From positions 1-17,121 of the forward strand of contig FR880132.1 of the NCBI GenBank assembly GCA_000435195.1: 17,121 nucleotides of DNA. Direction: 5' to 3'. The notes beneath the pieces are model-generated. The model was not told the DNA's origin and did no database searches. It worked only from the letters and a program-made list of their open reading frames with translations. The position numbers and the translations under genes are program-made. Each line of letters opens with the position of its first letter. The stretch's first letter is position 1. This DNA comes from Clostridium sp. CAG:169 (GTDB taxonomy: Bacteria; Bacillota; Clostridia; Oscillospirales; Ruminococcaceae). This document shows, in pieces, positions 7,465-15,937 of the stretch.

Positions 7465-9285
7465 TTATTCGTCGAGCTTGAGCACTGCCATGAAGGCTTC
7501 CTGCGGAACCTCCACCGAGCCGAGCTGGCGCATCCTCTTTTTGCCTTCCTTCTGTTTTTCCAGCAGCTTTTTCTTTCGGGTGATGTCGCCGCCGTAGCAC
7601 TTGGCAAGGACGTCCTTGCGGAATGCCTTGACCGTTTCGCGGGCGATGATTTTGCCGCCGATGGCTGCCTGAATCGGCACTTCGAACATCTGACGCGGGA
7701 TGTTCTCCTTGAGCTTTTCTGCCATCTTGCGGGCGCGGGCATAGGCGCGGTCGGCATGGACGATAAAGGAGAGGGCATCCACCACCTCGCCGCTGATCAT
7801 GATGTCCAGCTTGACCAGCTTGGACTGCTGGTAGCCGGCAAACTCATAGTCAAAGGAGGCATATCCCTTGGTGCGGGATTTGAGCGCATCGAAAAAGTCG
7901 TAGACAATCTCGTTGAGCGGCAGCTCGTAGTGCAGCTCTACGCGGTCGGTGTCCAGATACTTGGTATCCTTATAGGTGCCGCGGCGCTCCTGACACAGCT
8001 CCATGATGGTGCCGATGTAGGAGGCGGGAGCGAAGATGCTGGCTTTGACATACGGCTCCTCTGCCGATTCGATGTCCGCCGGGTCGGGGTAGTTGGTCGG
8101 ATTGTCGATCATCATCACGCTGCCGTCGGTCATGTTCAGCTTGTAGATTACGCTGGGAGCGGTGGTAATCAAATCCAGGTTGAACTCTCGTTCCAAACGC
8201 TCCTGGATAATCTCCATATGCAGCAGTCCCAAAAATCCGCAGCGGAATCCAAAGCCCAGCGCCTTGGAGGTCTCCGGCTCAAAGGTCAGCGAAGCGTCGT
8301 TGAGCTGCAGCTTGTCCAGCGCGTCGCGCAGGTCGGGGTATTTTGCACCGTCTGCCGGATAGATACCGCAGAAGACCATCGGGTTGACCTGACGGTAGCC
8401 GTCCAGCGGCTGTTTGGCAGGAGCATCCACCAGGGTGACGGTGTCGCCGACGACGGTGTCCTTGACGCTCTTGATGCTGGCGGTGATGTAGCCGACCTCA
8501 CCTGCGGAAAGTCCGTCGGTTGGGACCAGGGTGGTAGCGCCCATGTAGCCGACCTCGACCACATGGAACTGTGCCTTGGTTGCCATCATCAGGATGTCGT
8601 CGCCCGGGCGCACGGTGCCGTGCATCACGCGGATATAGACAATGACGCCCTTGTAGCTGTCATAGTAGGAGTCGAAAATCAGCGCCTGCAAAGGAGCGTT
8701 CGGGTCGCCGGTGGGAGCGGGGATGTCGGTGACGATGCGTTCAAGCACCTGTTCGACGTTGAGTCCGGTTTTAGCGGAGATGCGCGGTGCATCCAGCGCC
8801 GGGATCCCGATGATGTCCTCAATCTCATGGCAGACCATATCGGGGTTGGCACTGGGCAGGTCGACCTTGTTGACCACCGGAACGACCTCCAGGTTGTGTT
8901 CAACGGCAAGGTAGGTGTTGGCAAGGGTCTGTGCCTCGATGCCCTGGGAGGCATCCACCACCAGCAGTGCGCCCTCGCAGGCAGCCAGCGAGCGGGAAAC
9001 CTCGTAGTTGAAGTCCACGTGACCGGGGGTGTCGATGAGGTTGAATTCATACAGGTTGCCGTCCTGCGCCTGGTACTGGACCTTGACAGCGCGCGCCTTG
9101 ATGGTAATGCCGCGCTCACGTTCCAGGTCCATGTTGTCCAGCAGCTGGTTTTCCATCTCACGCAGCGAGATGGCCTGTGTCTTTTCCAGGATGCGGTCGG
9201 CGAGTGTGGACTTGCCGTGGTCGATGTGGGCGATGATGCAGAAGTTGCGGATACGGGACATATCCTTCTGCTGATTGTCTGGCAT
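7465..9285 (-). CDS. lepA: Elongation factor 4 (LepA), ribosome-associated translational GTPase
   Basis: LepA is a GTPase that acts on the 70S ribosome; roles in back-translocation and 30S assembly have been described. It is 606 aa, near the family length of about 600. Seen: G1 AHIDHGKST (residues 19-27), G2 RGITIKA (58-64), G3 DTPGHVDF (from 85), G4 NKVDLP (from 139), then the EF-G-like domains. The LepA-specific C-terminal domain carries [22 protein letters not shown] and [25 protein letters not shown], ending in a Lys-rich [17 protein letters not shown] segment. The ATG (complement of 9283-9285) has AGGTGAG at 9291-9297 with a 5-nt spacer, which favours it over the internal ATG eight codons later. 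It converges on the MATE gene. A separate promoter upstream suggests it need not depend on the glycosyltransferase operon. Confidence 0.98.
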   Translation of the reverse strand: MPDNQQKDMSRIRNFCIIAHIDHGKSTLADRILEKTQAISLREMENQLLDNMDLERERGITIKARAVKVQYQAQDGNLYEFNLIDTPGHVDFNYEVSRSLAACEGALLVVDASQGIEAQTLANTYLAVEHNLEVVPVVNKVDLPSANPDMVCHEIEDIIGIPALDAPRISAKTGLNVEQVLERIVTDIPAPTGDPNAPLQALIFDSYYDSYKGVIVYIRVMHGTVRPGDDILMMATKAQFHVVEVGYMGATTLVPTDGLSAGEVGYITASIKSVKDTVVGDTVTLVDAPAKQPLDGYRQVNPMVFCGIYPADGAKYPDLRDALDKLQLNDASLTFEPETSKALGFGFRCGFLGLLHMEIIQERLEREFNLDLITTAPSVIYKLNMTDGSVMMIDNPTNYPDPADIESAEEPYVKASIFAPASYIGTIMELCQERRGTYKDTKYLDTDRVELHYELPLNEIVYDFFDALKSRTKGYASFDYEFAGYQQSKLVKLDIMISGEVVDALSFIVHADRAYARARKMAEKLKENIPRQMFEVPIQAAIGGKIIARETVKAFRKDVLAKCYGGDITRKKKLLEKQKEGKKRMRQLGSVEVPQEAFMAVLKLDE

Positions 9286-9335
9286 GGGATCTCACCTTTC
9301 TATAATGGGAAAAATACATTCAAAAAATTAGCCGT

Positions 9336-9368
9336 TTCGTCCTGCCGCTTTTGGAAGCCGGGGACGAA
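9336..9368 (-). other. Hairpin in the predicted lepA 5' leader
   Basis: TTCGTCC (9336-9342) and GGACGAA (9362-9368) form a perfect 7-bp outer stem. An inner GCTT/AAGC pairing (9347-9350 with 9355-9358) continues it. In the lepA transcript it would lie between the start site and the ribosome site, with a T6 run (complement of 9321-9328) about ten bases after the 3' arm. It may be a weak attenuator or a termination point for the upstream operon; no known riboswitch is recognised. Confidence 0.35.
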
Positions 9369-9383
9369 GGGAAACTACCATAA

Positions 9384-9413
9384 ATTGTACCACAGCACCG
9401 CCTTTTGGGGCAA
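9384..9413 (-). promoter_or_regulatory. Candidate lepA promoter with extended -10
   Basis: Read on the - strand: -35-like TTGCCC (complement of 9408-9413), an 18-bp spacer, and -10 TACAAT (complement of 9384-9389) preceded by TGG, giving an extended -10. It would start transcription about 90 nt before the lepA ATG. Confidence 0.5.
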
Positions 9414-9444
9414 GGGGGCGTGCGCAGTTTTTCGGAGCAGGCGG

Positions 9445-10275
9445 TCAGTTTTTGCCGGTCAGCTGCTGCAGCTGTTGCTCCCATTCGTGGTAGAAGATGC
9501 CTAAGCTGCCGCGGTAATGCTCCTTCCAGGGCTTGTTGCGCCCGTAGTAATGGACGATGGCGGTGTTGCTGCGCACCCAGTCGAGGGTCAGCTTTTCCGC
9601 TGGTGGCAGATGCAGATTTTTCAGCCGCAGATATTTTTCGCCCAGATTGTAGACCAGCGGGTCGAGCGGGACGGTGCGGTCGGCATACAGGGCGTTGAGC
9701 ACATCCTGGTCGGGCAGCAGCAGGGTGGCTTTGTGTGACTGGATGTAGTCGATGATGGTTTGCGGGGATTCCTTTCGCAGCAGCGCAAGGTTCATCATCA
9801 TCACACCGGAATTGAGATATTTTGCGTGCTCGGACAGGTGCAGCCGGCGGCGGTTGAGTTCGCGGAAGGTGCGGCTTTCGATGTGGGAGGCAGCAGCAAA
9901 CAGCTTGCCGTCAAAGTCAATCTGGTAGAGCGAGCGCAGGCTGTGCAGGACAACCAGGTCCGGGTCCAGGTAGAGGATGCGCTCAAGTTGCTGCGGAAGG
10001 TAGCGTGCAGCAAACAGGCGGTAGTACATCTCGGTGGGGTAGCGGTCGGAAACGGGAGCGTTTTGCAACAGGTCCTCCGGCACCTGAACATTTACCAGCT
10101 CGGTGCGGGGAAGCAGGGCAGACAGTGAGGCAAAGTCCTCTTCGGTCAGGGTGTTGTTGACCACATAAACGGTGTATACGCCCTCCGGGTCCGATTGGGA
10201 AAGGGAGTAGAGCATGACGCTCAGAACCTTGAGGTAGTTACGGTCGAGGGTCACTAAAATGTGATAAGGAAACAT
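9445..10275 (-). CDS. Glycosyltransferase family 8 protein
   Basis: This is a retaining, metal-dependent transferase that uses a UDP-sugar. Family 8 includes LPS galactosyl/glucosyltransferases and cell-surface glycan enzymes of Gram-positives. It is 276 aa from the second of two adjacent ATG codons. Seen: an N-terminal Rossmann-like start (HILVTLDRNYLKVLSVMLYSL) and the DxD-type metal motif in ILYLDPDLVV (D-P-D near residues 104-106). YLNSGVMMMNL and LLPDQDVLNALY are both diagnostic of GT8, as is the closing motif HYYGRNKPW near 242-250. No signal peptide or membrane helix is visible, so it is cytoplasmic. AGGAGG (complement of 10282-10287) is 6 nt from the ATG at 10275 but only 3 nt from the one at 10278, hence the chosen start. 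It follows the LysR gene by 15 nt, so the two are likely co-transcribed. Acceptor unknown. Confidence 0.88.
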   Translation of the reverse strand: MFPYHILVTLDRNYLKVLSVMLYSLSQSDPEGVYTVYVVNNTLTEEDFASLSALLPRTELVNVQVPEDLLQNAPVSDRYPTEMYYRLFAARYLPQQLERILYLDPDLVVLHSLRSLYQIDFDGKLFAAASHIESRTFRELNRRRLHLSEHAKYLNSGVMMMNLALLRKESPQTIIDYIQSHKATLLLPDQDVLNALYADRTVPLDPLVYNLGEKYLRLKNLHLPPAEKLTLDWVRSNTAIVHYYGRNKPWKEHYRGSLGIFYHEWEQQLQQLTGKN

Positions 10276-10290
10276 CATATTCCTCCTTAT

Positions 10291-11190
10291 TTAAATTCCG
10301 GTTTGAGCCGATGGCGGCTGCTGTGCAAAGATTTCCAGAAACTGCTGGGCAGCCCAGCTTAAACTGCATCCTTTTTTGCAGACGGCAGCGATGCGGGTGT
10401 GCAGGTCCTCTTCGGACAGTTCGCCGTACACCATGTTGTGATGCGGCATGATGCGGTAGGCGGACTGCGGGACTACCGCAACTCCAAGCCCTGCCTCTGC
10501 CCACATCAGGGTGGTGCGGGCATCGTCGGCAATGCAGAAGACCTGCGGGGTAATCCCCTTTTGCTCGCACAGGGAGAGCAGGATTTTTTCAAAGCGGCGG
10601 TAGAGGATGACCGGTGCGTGTCCCAGCAGCTCGAGGGAGATTGGCTGACCGGAGGGCATCCCTGCGGGAAAAAAGGAGGCAGCTCCGGCGGCAATCATCG
10701 GCTCGGGTGAGAGATAGAGGCAGTTGAGCTGGTCATTATGAAAAGGTGTGCGCACGATGGCAAGCTCAATCAGCCCGGATTCCAGCATTTCCATCAGCTC
10801 AAAGGTGTTGCCCTCGTGGATGGCAAAGCCAATCTGCGGATACTTCTGGTAGAAGGCGGGGATGCGCCAGCCCAGCAGAGAGGCGCCCGAGGAGGACACC
10901 GTCCCGATGTGCAGGGTACCGGTGAAGCCGGATGCCATCGCAAGCATCTCCTTGCGGGTCAGCTCGCTTAACTCCAGAATGCCCTGCGCGCGCTTGTAGA
11001 GCACCCGTCCGGCTTCGGTCAGCGCAATGCCGCGGGCGCTGCGCTCGATCAGCGGCAGGTGAAGCTCTTCCTCAAGCAGCTTCATCTGATAGCTCAGCGG
11101 CGGCTGGGAAAGGTGCAGCTTTTTGGCAGCGGCACTGATGCTGCCTTCCTCGGCGATGGTGGTAAAATACAGCAGCTGACGGATGTCCAC
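10291..11190 (-). CDS. LysR-family transcriptional regulator
   Basis: This is a DNA-binding regulator of 299 aa, typical for the family. The N-terminal winged HTH (about residues 2-60) contains IRQLLYFTTIAEEGSISAAAKKLHLSQPPLSYQMKLLEEEL, described here by its key elements AAAKKLHLSQPPLSYQ and the following LLIERS-type wing; a periplasmic-binding-protein-like effector domain covers about 85-290. I chose GTG at 11190 because AGGAGG lies 7-8 nt upstream; an in-frame ATG nine codons earlier (11217) would place this ribosome site inside the coding region. It is divergent from the ABC exporter genes, with a shared AT-rich intergenic region holding a dyad, the classic LysR arrangement, and it leads the glycosyltransferase gene. 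Its likely targets are the divergent exporter and itself; the inducer is unknown. Confidence 0.93.
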   Translation of the reverse strand: MDIRQLLYFTTIAEEGSISAAAKKLHLSQPPLSYQMKLLEEELHLPLIERSARGIALTEAGRVLYKRAQGILELSELTRKEMLAMASGFTGTLHIGTVSSSGASLLGWRIPAFYQKYPQIGFAIHEGNTFELMEMLESGLIELAIVRTPFHNDQLNCLYLSPEPMIAAGAASFFPAGMPSGQPISLELLGHAPVILYRRFEKILLSLCEQKGITPQVFCIADDARTTLMWAEAGLGVAVVPQSAYRIMPHHNMVYGELSEEDLHTRIAAVCKKGCSLSWAAQQFLEIFAQQPPSAQTGI

Positions 11191-11235
11191 TCGCTTGCCT
11201 CCTTTCCGAATAGGCATACAGAAAAGATATGTCAG

Positions 11236-11262
11236 CCATAGAAATAAAATATTTTTTATAGG
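11236..11262. promoter_or_regulatory. Imperfect dyad between divergent lysR and ABC exporter, candidate LysR operator
   Basis: The segment runs from CCATAGAAAT to TTTTATAGG around a perfect AAAATATTTT core (11246-11255). Its outer arms match with a one-base offset. It lies just upstream of the exporter's extended -10, where LysR activators usually bind. AT-richness makes chance dyads likely. Confidence 0.4.
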
Positions 11263-11281
11263 GGAAAAAGTATGCTATAAT
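11253..11281 (+). promoter_or_regulatory. Promoter of the ABC exporter operon (extended -10)
   Basis: TATAAT at 11276-11281 is preceded by TGC, a perfect extended -10. The -35 region 17 bp upstream is TTTTTA (11253-11258), a poor match, which fits activator-dependent or extended-10 transcription. The start site would be about 42 nt before the ATG. Confidence 0.6.
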
Positions 11282-11329
11282 CATATCATATCGCACGATG
11301 CGGATGCAATGGAGGAAGAGGGAAGAACT

Positions 11330-13069
11330 ATGTTAAAGTTAGCAAAGTTTTTAAAACGATTTCGCAAGGAAGTCATCATCGGACCGATTTTCAAGCTGAC
11401 CGAAGCCATCTTCGAGCTGATCGTTCCGCTGGTCATGGCAAAGATCATCGACGTCGGCATTGCCAACGGCGACCGCGCCTATGTGCTGAAGATGGGCGGC
11501 GTGATGGTGCTGCTGGGACTGGTGGGACTGGGCTGTGCGCTGATCTGCCAGTACTGCGCAGCGCGCGCCAGCCAGGGCTTTGGGACGGTGCTGCGCTCGG
11601 AGATGTTTGCTCATATCAACAGCCTTTCCCACGGGGAAATCGACCAGATTGGCACCCCTTCGCTGATTACCCGAATCACCAACGACGTCAACCAGCTCCA
11701 GCTGGCGGTCGCGATGCTGATTCGTCTGGTGGTGCGCGCGCCGTTTCTGGTGATTGGTGCAGCGGTGATGGCGGTGATGCTCGACTGGCGGCTGTCGTTG
11801 ATCTTCTTTATTGCCGGACCGCTGGTGGCGCTGGTGCTGTACCTGGTGATGAGCCGCTCGGTGCCGTTTTTCAAAATCATCCAGCGCAAGCTGGACCGCC
11901 TGTCGCTGATTACCCGCGAAAATCTGTCGGGTGTGCGGGTCATTCGCGCCTTTTCCCGACAGGAGCAGGAGAAAAAACGCTTCCATGAAGCCAACACCGA
12001 CCAGATGGAAACAGCCATCTCGGTCGGACGGATTTCTGCGCTGCTCAACCCGTTGACCAGCGCTATCGTAAACCTTGCCATCGTAGCGGTGGTCTGGTTT
12101 GGCGGCGTGCGGGTGCAGGCAGGCGGGATGACACAGGGCGAAATCATCGCCTTTGTCAACTACCTCAATCAGATTCTGGTTGCGATGATCGTGGTGGCAA
12201 ACCTAGTGGTCATCTTTACCAAGGCATTTGCTTCGGCAGCGCGTGTCAACGAGGTGCTGGAGATGCACAGCTCGATTGTCAACAAAACAAATCAGCCGGT
12301 GCAGCCGGTGCAGGACAGCCCGAAAATCTGCTTTGAGCAGGTCCGTTTCTGCTATCCTGAGGCGGGCGCCGATGCGCTGTCGGACATCAACCTGACCATC
12401 CGGCGCGGGCAGACGGTGGGCATCATCGGTGGTACCGGCTGCGGAAAATCTACTTTGGTCAACCTCATCCCACGCTTTTATGAGGTGAGCAGCGGCAGCA
12501 TCCGGGTGGATGGGACCGATGTGCGCAGCTATCCCATCCCACAGCTGAGAAAGAAAATCGGCATGGTGCCGCAGCGGGCAGTGCTGTTCTCCGGTACCCT
12601 GCGGGAGAATATGCAGTGGAACAAGCAGGATGCCGGCGATGAAGAGATCTGGCAGGCGCTGCGGGTGGCACAGGCGGAGGAATTTGTGCGCAAGCTGCCG
12701 GACGGGTTGGACACCCGCATTTTGCAGGGCGGCGAAAACCTTTCGGGCGGACAGAAGCAGCGGCTGACGATTGCCAGGGCGCTGGTCGGCTCGCCGGAGA
12801 TTCTGGTGCTGGACGACAGTGCCAGCGCACTGGACTTTGCCACCGATGCTGCGCTGCGGCGCGCGATTGCCGATTTGGACCAGGAGATGACGGTGCTGAT
12901 TGTCTCCCAGCGTGCAAACACAGTGCGCTACGCCGACCAGATTGTTGTACTGGACGACGGAAAAGCGGTGGGCATCGGCACCCACGAGCAGCTGCTGGAA
13001 AGCTGCGAAGAATATCAGGAAATCTACTGGTCGCAGAATGAGCGTGTTTTGGCAAAGGAGGAAGCATAA
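11330..13069 (+). CDS. ABC exporter half-transporter, subunit with degenerate catalytic site
   Basis: This is a TMD-NBD half-transporter of 579 aa that pairs with the next gene's product to form a heterodimeric exporter of the LmrCD/BmrCD/TM287-288 type. Six hydrophobic helices cover about residues 15-300. The nucleotide-binding domain has Walker A GGTGCGKST (367-375), signature LSGGQ (471-475) and Walker B ILVLDDSAS (491-499). Two positions are atypical: the catalytic Glu after the Walker B Asp is Asp496, and the switch His is Gln527 in VSQR. These two changes mark the partner carrying the degenerate ATP site in heterodimeric exporters. I chose ATG 11330 (GAGGG at 11318-11322) over an upstream in-frame ATG at 11309, which lacks a ribosome site. 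Its stop codon overlaps the next start by one base (TAATG). The substrate may be a drug, lipid or peptide. Confidence 0.93.
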   Translation: MLKLAKFLKRFRKEVIIGPIFKLTEAIFELIVPLVMAKIIDVGIANGDRAYVLKMGGVMVLLGLVGLGCALICQYCAARASQGFGTVLRSEMFAHINSLSHGEIDQIGTPSLITRITNDVNQLQLAVAMLIRLVVRAPFLVIGAAVMAVMLDWRLSLIFFIAGPLVALVLYLVMSRSVPFFKIIQRKLDRLSLITRENLSGVRVIRAFSRQEQEKKRFHEANTDQMETAISVGRISALLNPLTSAIVNLAIVAVVWFGGVRVQAGGMTQGEIIAFVNYLNQILVAMIVVANLVVIFTKAFASAARVNEVLEMHSSIVNKTNQPVQPVQDSPKICFEQVRFCYPEAGADALSDINLTIRRGQTVGIIGGTGCGKSTLVNLIPRFYEVSSGSIRVDGTDVRSYPIPQLRKKIGMVPQRAVLFSGTLRENMQWNKQDAGDEEIWQALRVAQAEEFVRKLPDGLDTRILQGGENLSGGQKQRLTIARALVGSPEILVLDDSASALDFATDAALRRAIADLDQEMTVLIVSQRANTVRYADQIVVLDDGKAVGIGTHEQLLESCEEYQEIYWSQNERVLAKEEA

Positions 13070-14817
13070 TGGAAAACAGAAAAGAAACCCTTGCAAGGGT
13101 CCTCCGGTTTGCAAAGCCATACCGCTGGTATCTGCTGGCAGCTCTGGTCAGCGCAGTGCTCAGCGTTTCGCTGACCTTGTATGCGCCGGTGCTGATTGGT
13201 CGGGGAATTGACCAGATCGTCGCGCCCGGCAAGGTGTATTTTGACAACCTGCTGCCAATTTTGATCGAGCTTGGCATCGTAGCAGTGCTGGCAGCAATCT
13301 TCCAGTGGCTGCTGACCCTGTGTACCAACATCGTCACCTATAAGACGGTGCGCGACCTGCGTTCAGCTGCATTTGAACATATGGAGGAGCTCCCTCTCTC
13401 CAACATCGACAGCCGCCCGCACGGCGACATCATCAGCCGCATCATCAACGACATCGATTCGGTCTCGGACGGGTTGCTTCAGGGCTTTTCCCAGCTGTTC
13501 ACCGGAATCATCACCATTGCCATCACACTGGTGTATATGCTGGCAATCAATTTCAAGGTAGGTCTGGTTGTGGTGGTCATCACGCCGCTGTCGCTGTTTG
13601 TGGCATCCTTTATTGCAAAACATTCCTTTGATATGTTCCGCCGCCAAAGCGCCATCAAGGGTCAGCTGAGCGGATGCATCGAGGAGCTGGTGGGCAACCA
13701 GAAGGTAGTCAAAGCCTTTTCCTATGAGGAGCGCGCCCAGCAGCAGTTTGACCGGATCAACCATCAGCTGTACGACGTAGGGGTCAAGGCGCAGTTTTAT
13801 TCTTCGCTGACCAATCCCTGCACCCGCTTTGTCAACGGAGTGGTCTATGCGGCGGTTGCCATCGTCGGCGCGCTCTCCTGTATTGCAGGCGGATTTTCGG
13901 TGGGTGCGCTGTCCAGCTTTTTGACCTACGCCAACCAGTACACCAAGCCGTTCAACGAGATTTCCGGCGTCATCACCGAGCTGCAAACGGCAATCGCCAG
14001 CGCCAAGCGGGTGTTCGACATCATCGATGAGCCTGTCCAGCAGCCGGACGAACCGGATGCGGCTCATCCAACCGGCTGTGAGGGTCAAATCGAAATCGAC
14101 CGGGTCAGCTTCTCCTATGAAAAATCCCATCCGCTCATCCGTGATTTCCACTTGCAGATAAAACCGGGTCAGAGAATCGCGCTGGTCGGTCCGACCGGCT
14201 GCGGCAAGACCACCATGATCAACCTGCTGATGCGCTTTTACGATGTGGATGCAGGAGAGATTCGGGTGGACGGGCAGCCAATCAAAAAAATCGGCAGGGA
14301 TTCGCTGCGGTCGCTGTACGGTATGGTGCTGCAGGACACCTGGATGTTCAAAGGCTCGGTGCGGGACAACATCGCCTACGGCAAGCCCGATGCTACCGAT
14401 GAGGAGGTCGTTGCAGCGGCAAAGGCAGCCCACGCACACAGCTTTATTATGCGTCTGCCACAGGGTTATGATACCGTGCTGGCAGAGGACGGCGGAAACA
14501 TCTCGCAGGGACAAAAGCAGCTGCTGTGCATTGCGCGCGCCATGCTGACCAAGCCTTCGATGTTGATTTTGGACGAGGCGACCTCGAGCATCGACACCCG
14601 AACCGAAATCAAAATCCAGCAGGCATTTGCCCAGATGATGGAGGGTCACACCAGCTTTGTGGTGGCACACCGACTGTCCACCATTCGCGAGGCGGACTGT
14701 ATCCTAGTGATGAAGGACGGACAGATCATCGAACAGGGAACCCACCAACAGCTGCTGGAGAAAAAAGGATTTTATCATCAATTATATAACAGCCAGTTTA
14801 TCCAGACAGAAGCATAG
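13069..14817 (+). CDS. ABC exporter half-transporter, catalytically canonical subunit
   Basis: This is the second half-transporter, 582 aa, translationally coupled to the first by a one-base overlap, with GGAGG-type ribosome sequence inside the upstream gene's end. The transmembrane domain spans about residues 15-310, followed by the nucleotide-binding domain. It has Walker A GPTGCGKTT (from 374), a signature altered to ISQGQ (478-482), Walker B MLILDEATS with catalytic Glu503, and switch His534 in VAHR. In a head-to-tail dimer its own Walker motifs meet the intact LSGGQ of the partner, giving one competent ATP site. The altered ISQGQ meets the partner's Asp/Gln-substituted site, giving one degenerate site. 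That complementary pattern supports an obligate heterodimer. The operon ends at the hairpin just downstream. Confidence 0.93.
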   Translation: MENRKETLARVLRFAKPYRWYLLAALVSAVLSVSLTLYAPVLIGRGIDQIVAPGKVYFDNLLPILIELGIVAVLAAIFQWLLTLCTNIVTYKTVRDLRSAAFEHMEELPLSNIDSRPHGDIISRIINDIDSVSDGLLQGFSQLFTGIITIAITLVYMLAINFKVGLVVVVITPLSLFVASFIAKHSFDMFRRQSAIKGQLSGCIEELVGNQKVVKAFSYEERAQQQFDRINHQLYDVGVKAQFYSSLTNPCTRFVNGVVYAAVAIVGALSCIAGGFSVGALSSFLTYANQYTKPFNEISGVITELQTAIASAKRVFDIIDEPVQQPDEPDAAHPTGCEGQIEIDRVSFSYEKSHPLIRDFHLQIKPGQRIALVGPTGCGKTTMINLLMRFYDVDAGEIRVDGQPIKKIGRDSLRSLYGMVLQDTWMFKGSVRDNIAYGKPDATDEEVVAAAKAAHAHSFIMRLPQGYDTVLAEDGGNISQGQKQLLCIARAMLTKPSMLILDEATSSIDTRTEIKIQQAFAQMMEGHTSFVVAHRLSTIREADCILVMKDGQIIEQGTHQQLLEKKGFYHQLYNSQFIQTEA

Positions 14818-14830
14818 AGGACAACAAATC

Positions 14831-14875
14831 ACAAAGGGTCCCGACCATCCGGTCGGGACCCTTTGTCCTTTTGCT
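14831..14875 (+). terminator. Intrinsic terminator of the ABC exporter operon
   Basis: A perfect 16-bp stem, ACAAAGGGTCCCGACC (14831-14846) with GGTCGGGACCCTTTGT (14851-14866), encloses the tetraloop ATCC. A T-rich tail (CCTTTTGCTTTTT) follows. It lies 13 nt after the stop codon. Confidence 0.92.
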
Positions 14876-14921
14876 TTTTAAAAATGGTCGGGATGAATTT
14901 AATAAACTTTTTAAAATAATA

Positions 14922-14960
14922 TTGACTTTTAAGATAAACAAAACTATTATAAGTTTATAA
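14922..14960 (+). promoter_or_regulatory. Promoter of the DUF2087 regulator gene, with overlapping dyad
   Basis: A -35 TTGACT (14922-14927) and -10 TATTAT (14945-14950) have 17 bp between them, close to consensus. TTATAA-GT-TTATAA (14947-14960) overlaps the -10 and predicted start site and could be an operator, perhaps for autoregulation by the gene product; it may also be simple AT-richness. Confidence 0.65.
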
Positions 14961-14979
14961 AATAAAAGGAGGATAAAAA

Positions 14980-15738
14980 ATGAAAGAAGGATGGGAACAG
15001 CTGGACGAACAGCAGCTTGCACAGGGGTATTTTTTTGACCGGCAAAAGGAATGTTGGGTATGCCTGGACTGCCTGAAGGAGTTTGACCGGCAGGAAATCT
15101 TTGCGTTCGACGGTAAATTTTATACAGCCCAAAAGGCGGTGCAGCTGCACCAGAAAAAAGAGCACCCGGACCGACTGCATAAAATATTGGAAGAGGAGAA
15201 AAAACTGCTTTCGCTGACCGAAAAGCAGGAACAGCTGCTCGAGCGGTTTGCAGCAGGGATGACCGATGCACAGATTGCAAAGGAGTTTGGTGTTTCTGCC
15301 TCAACGGTGCGCCACCAGCGCTTTGTCTTTCGGGAGCGGGCAAAGTCGGCAAAACTTTACCTTGCGGTGTGGCAGATGGTACAGCAGGGTCGGGAGCAGT
15401 TAGACAGAGGAGAAGAATTGATTGAAATTCATGGAGGTGCGACCATGGTGGATGCGCGTTATGAAATTACCCAACAGGAGGAACAGAAGATTTTGTCGAC
15501 GGTGTTTGCGTCGATGCAGCCGCTGCGCTTAAAGAACTTCCCGCCAAAGGAAAAAAAGAAGGTAGTGATTTTGCGCACGATTGCCAAAGAGTTTGAGGAG
15601 GGAATCCGGTACAGTGAGGTGCAGGTAAATGAAATTCTCAAGGACATCTACCCGGATTATGTCACTCTGCGCCGGTATCTGATCGAATACGGTTACCTGG
15701 AGCGCACCCGAGACAGCTCTGCTTACTGGAAGAAATAG
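14980..15738 (+). CDS. DUF2087-domain transcriptional regulator with Cys/His cluster and LuxR-type HTH
   Basis: The protein is 252 aa and predicted cytoplasmic. The N-terminal part (about 20-65) holds Cys25, Cys28 and Cys31 (CWVCLDC) and His57/His62 (LHQKKEH), resembling a zinc-binding finger. A LuxR/sigma-70-region-4-like HTH covers about 78-121 (LTEKQEQLLERFAAGMTDAQ, then FGVSASTVRHQRFVFR). The C-terminal region (about 183-250; LRLKNFPPKEKKKVVILR... YVTLRRYLIEYGYLERTRD...YW) matches DUF2087, which is found in uncharacterised bacterial regulators and is probably a winged-helix-like fold. ATG 14980 has AAAGGAGG at 14965-14972. It is a single gene between a terminator and the rplM promoter, behind a strong promoter. 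Target genes are unknown; family recognition is by motif reading. Confidence 0.85.
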   Translation: MKEGWEQLDEQQLAQGYFFDRQKECWVCLDCLKEFDRQEIFAFDGKFYTAQKAVQLHQKKEHPDRLHKILEEEKKLLSLTEKQEQLLERFAAGMTDAQIAKEFGVSASTVRHQRFVFRERAKSAKLYLAVWQMVQQGREQLDRGEELIEIHGGATMVDARYEITQQEEQKILSTVFASMQPLRLKNFPPKEKKKVVILRTIAKEFEEGIRYSEVQVNEILKDIYPDYVTLRRYLIEYGYLERTRDSSAYWKK

Positions 15739-15892
15739 GGGATTTGTCATTTTCCCCAACAAACGGGCGACGGGATAGGGCAACTTTCGGTGAAAAAATG
15801 AAACGGCAAGCAAGTATGGCAGAGAAAACGAGAAAAAACGAGAGATTTTAAGCGTGAGCGGGATATAAATTAAATTTTCGGCTAAAAAGACC
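15739..15892. other. Gene-free AT-rich intergenic stretch before rplM
   Basis: I see no ORF with a ribosome site. Just after the regulator's stop, GGGGA (15738-15742) can pair with TCCCC (15753-15757), but no T run follows, so it is not a convincing terminator. The rest is A/G-rich and unassigned. Confidence 0.5.
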
Positions 15893-15921
15893 TTGACAAC
15901 CTTTTATCGTTTGTTTATAAT
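15893..15921 (+). promoter_or_regulatory. Perfect-consensus sigma-A promoter of rplM-rpsI
   Basis: TTGACA (15893-15898), a 17-bp spacer and TATAAT (15916-15921) match the consensus at every position, as expected for a highly expressed ribosomal protein operon. Transcription would begin near 15928, giving a leader of about 83 nt. Confidence 0.92.
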
Positions 15922-15937
15922 AGAGAACGTTGATTTG

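Noticed and set aside
7282..9504. A 740-codon + strand frame over lepA
   Set aside because: It is the mirror of lepA codon usage, crosses the bidirectional terminator, and lacks a start signal or recognisable domain.
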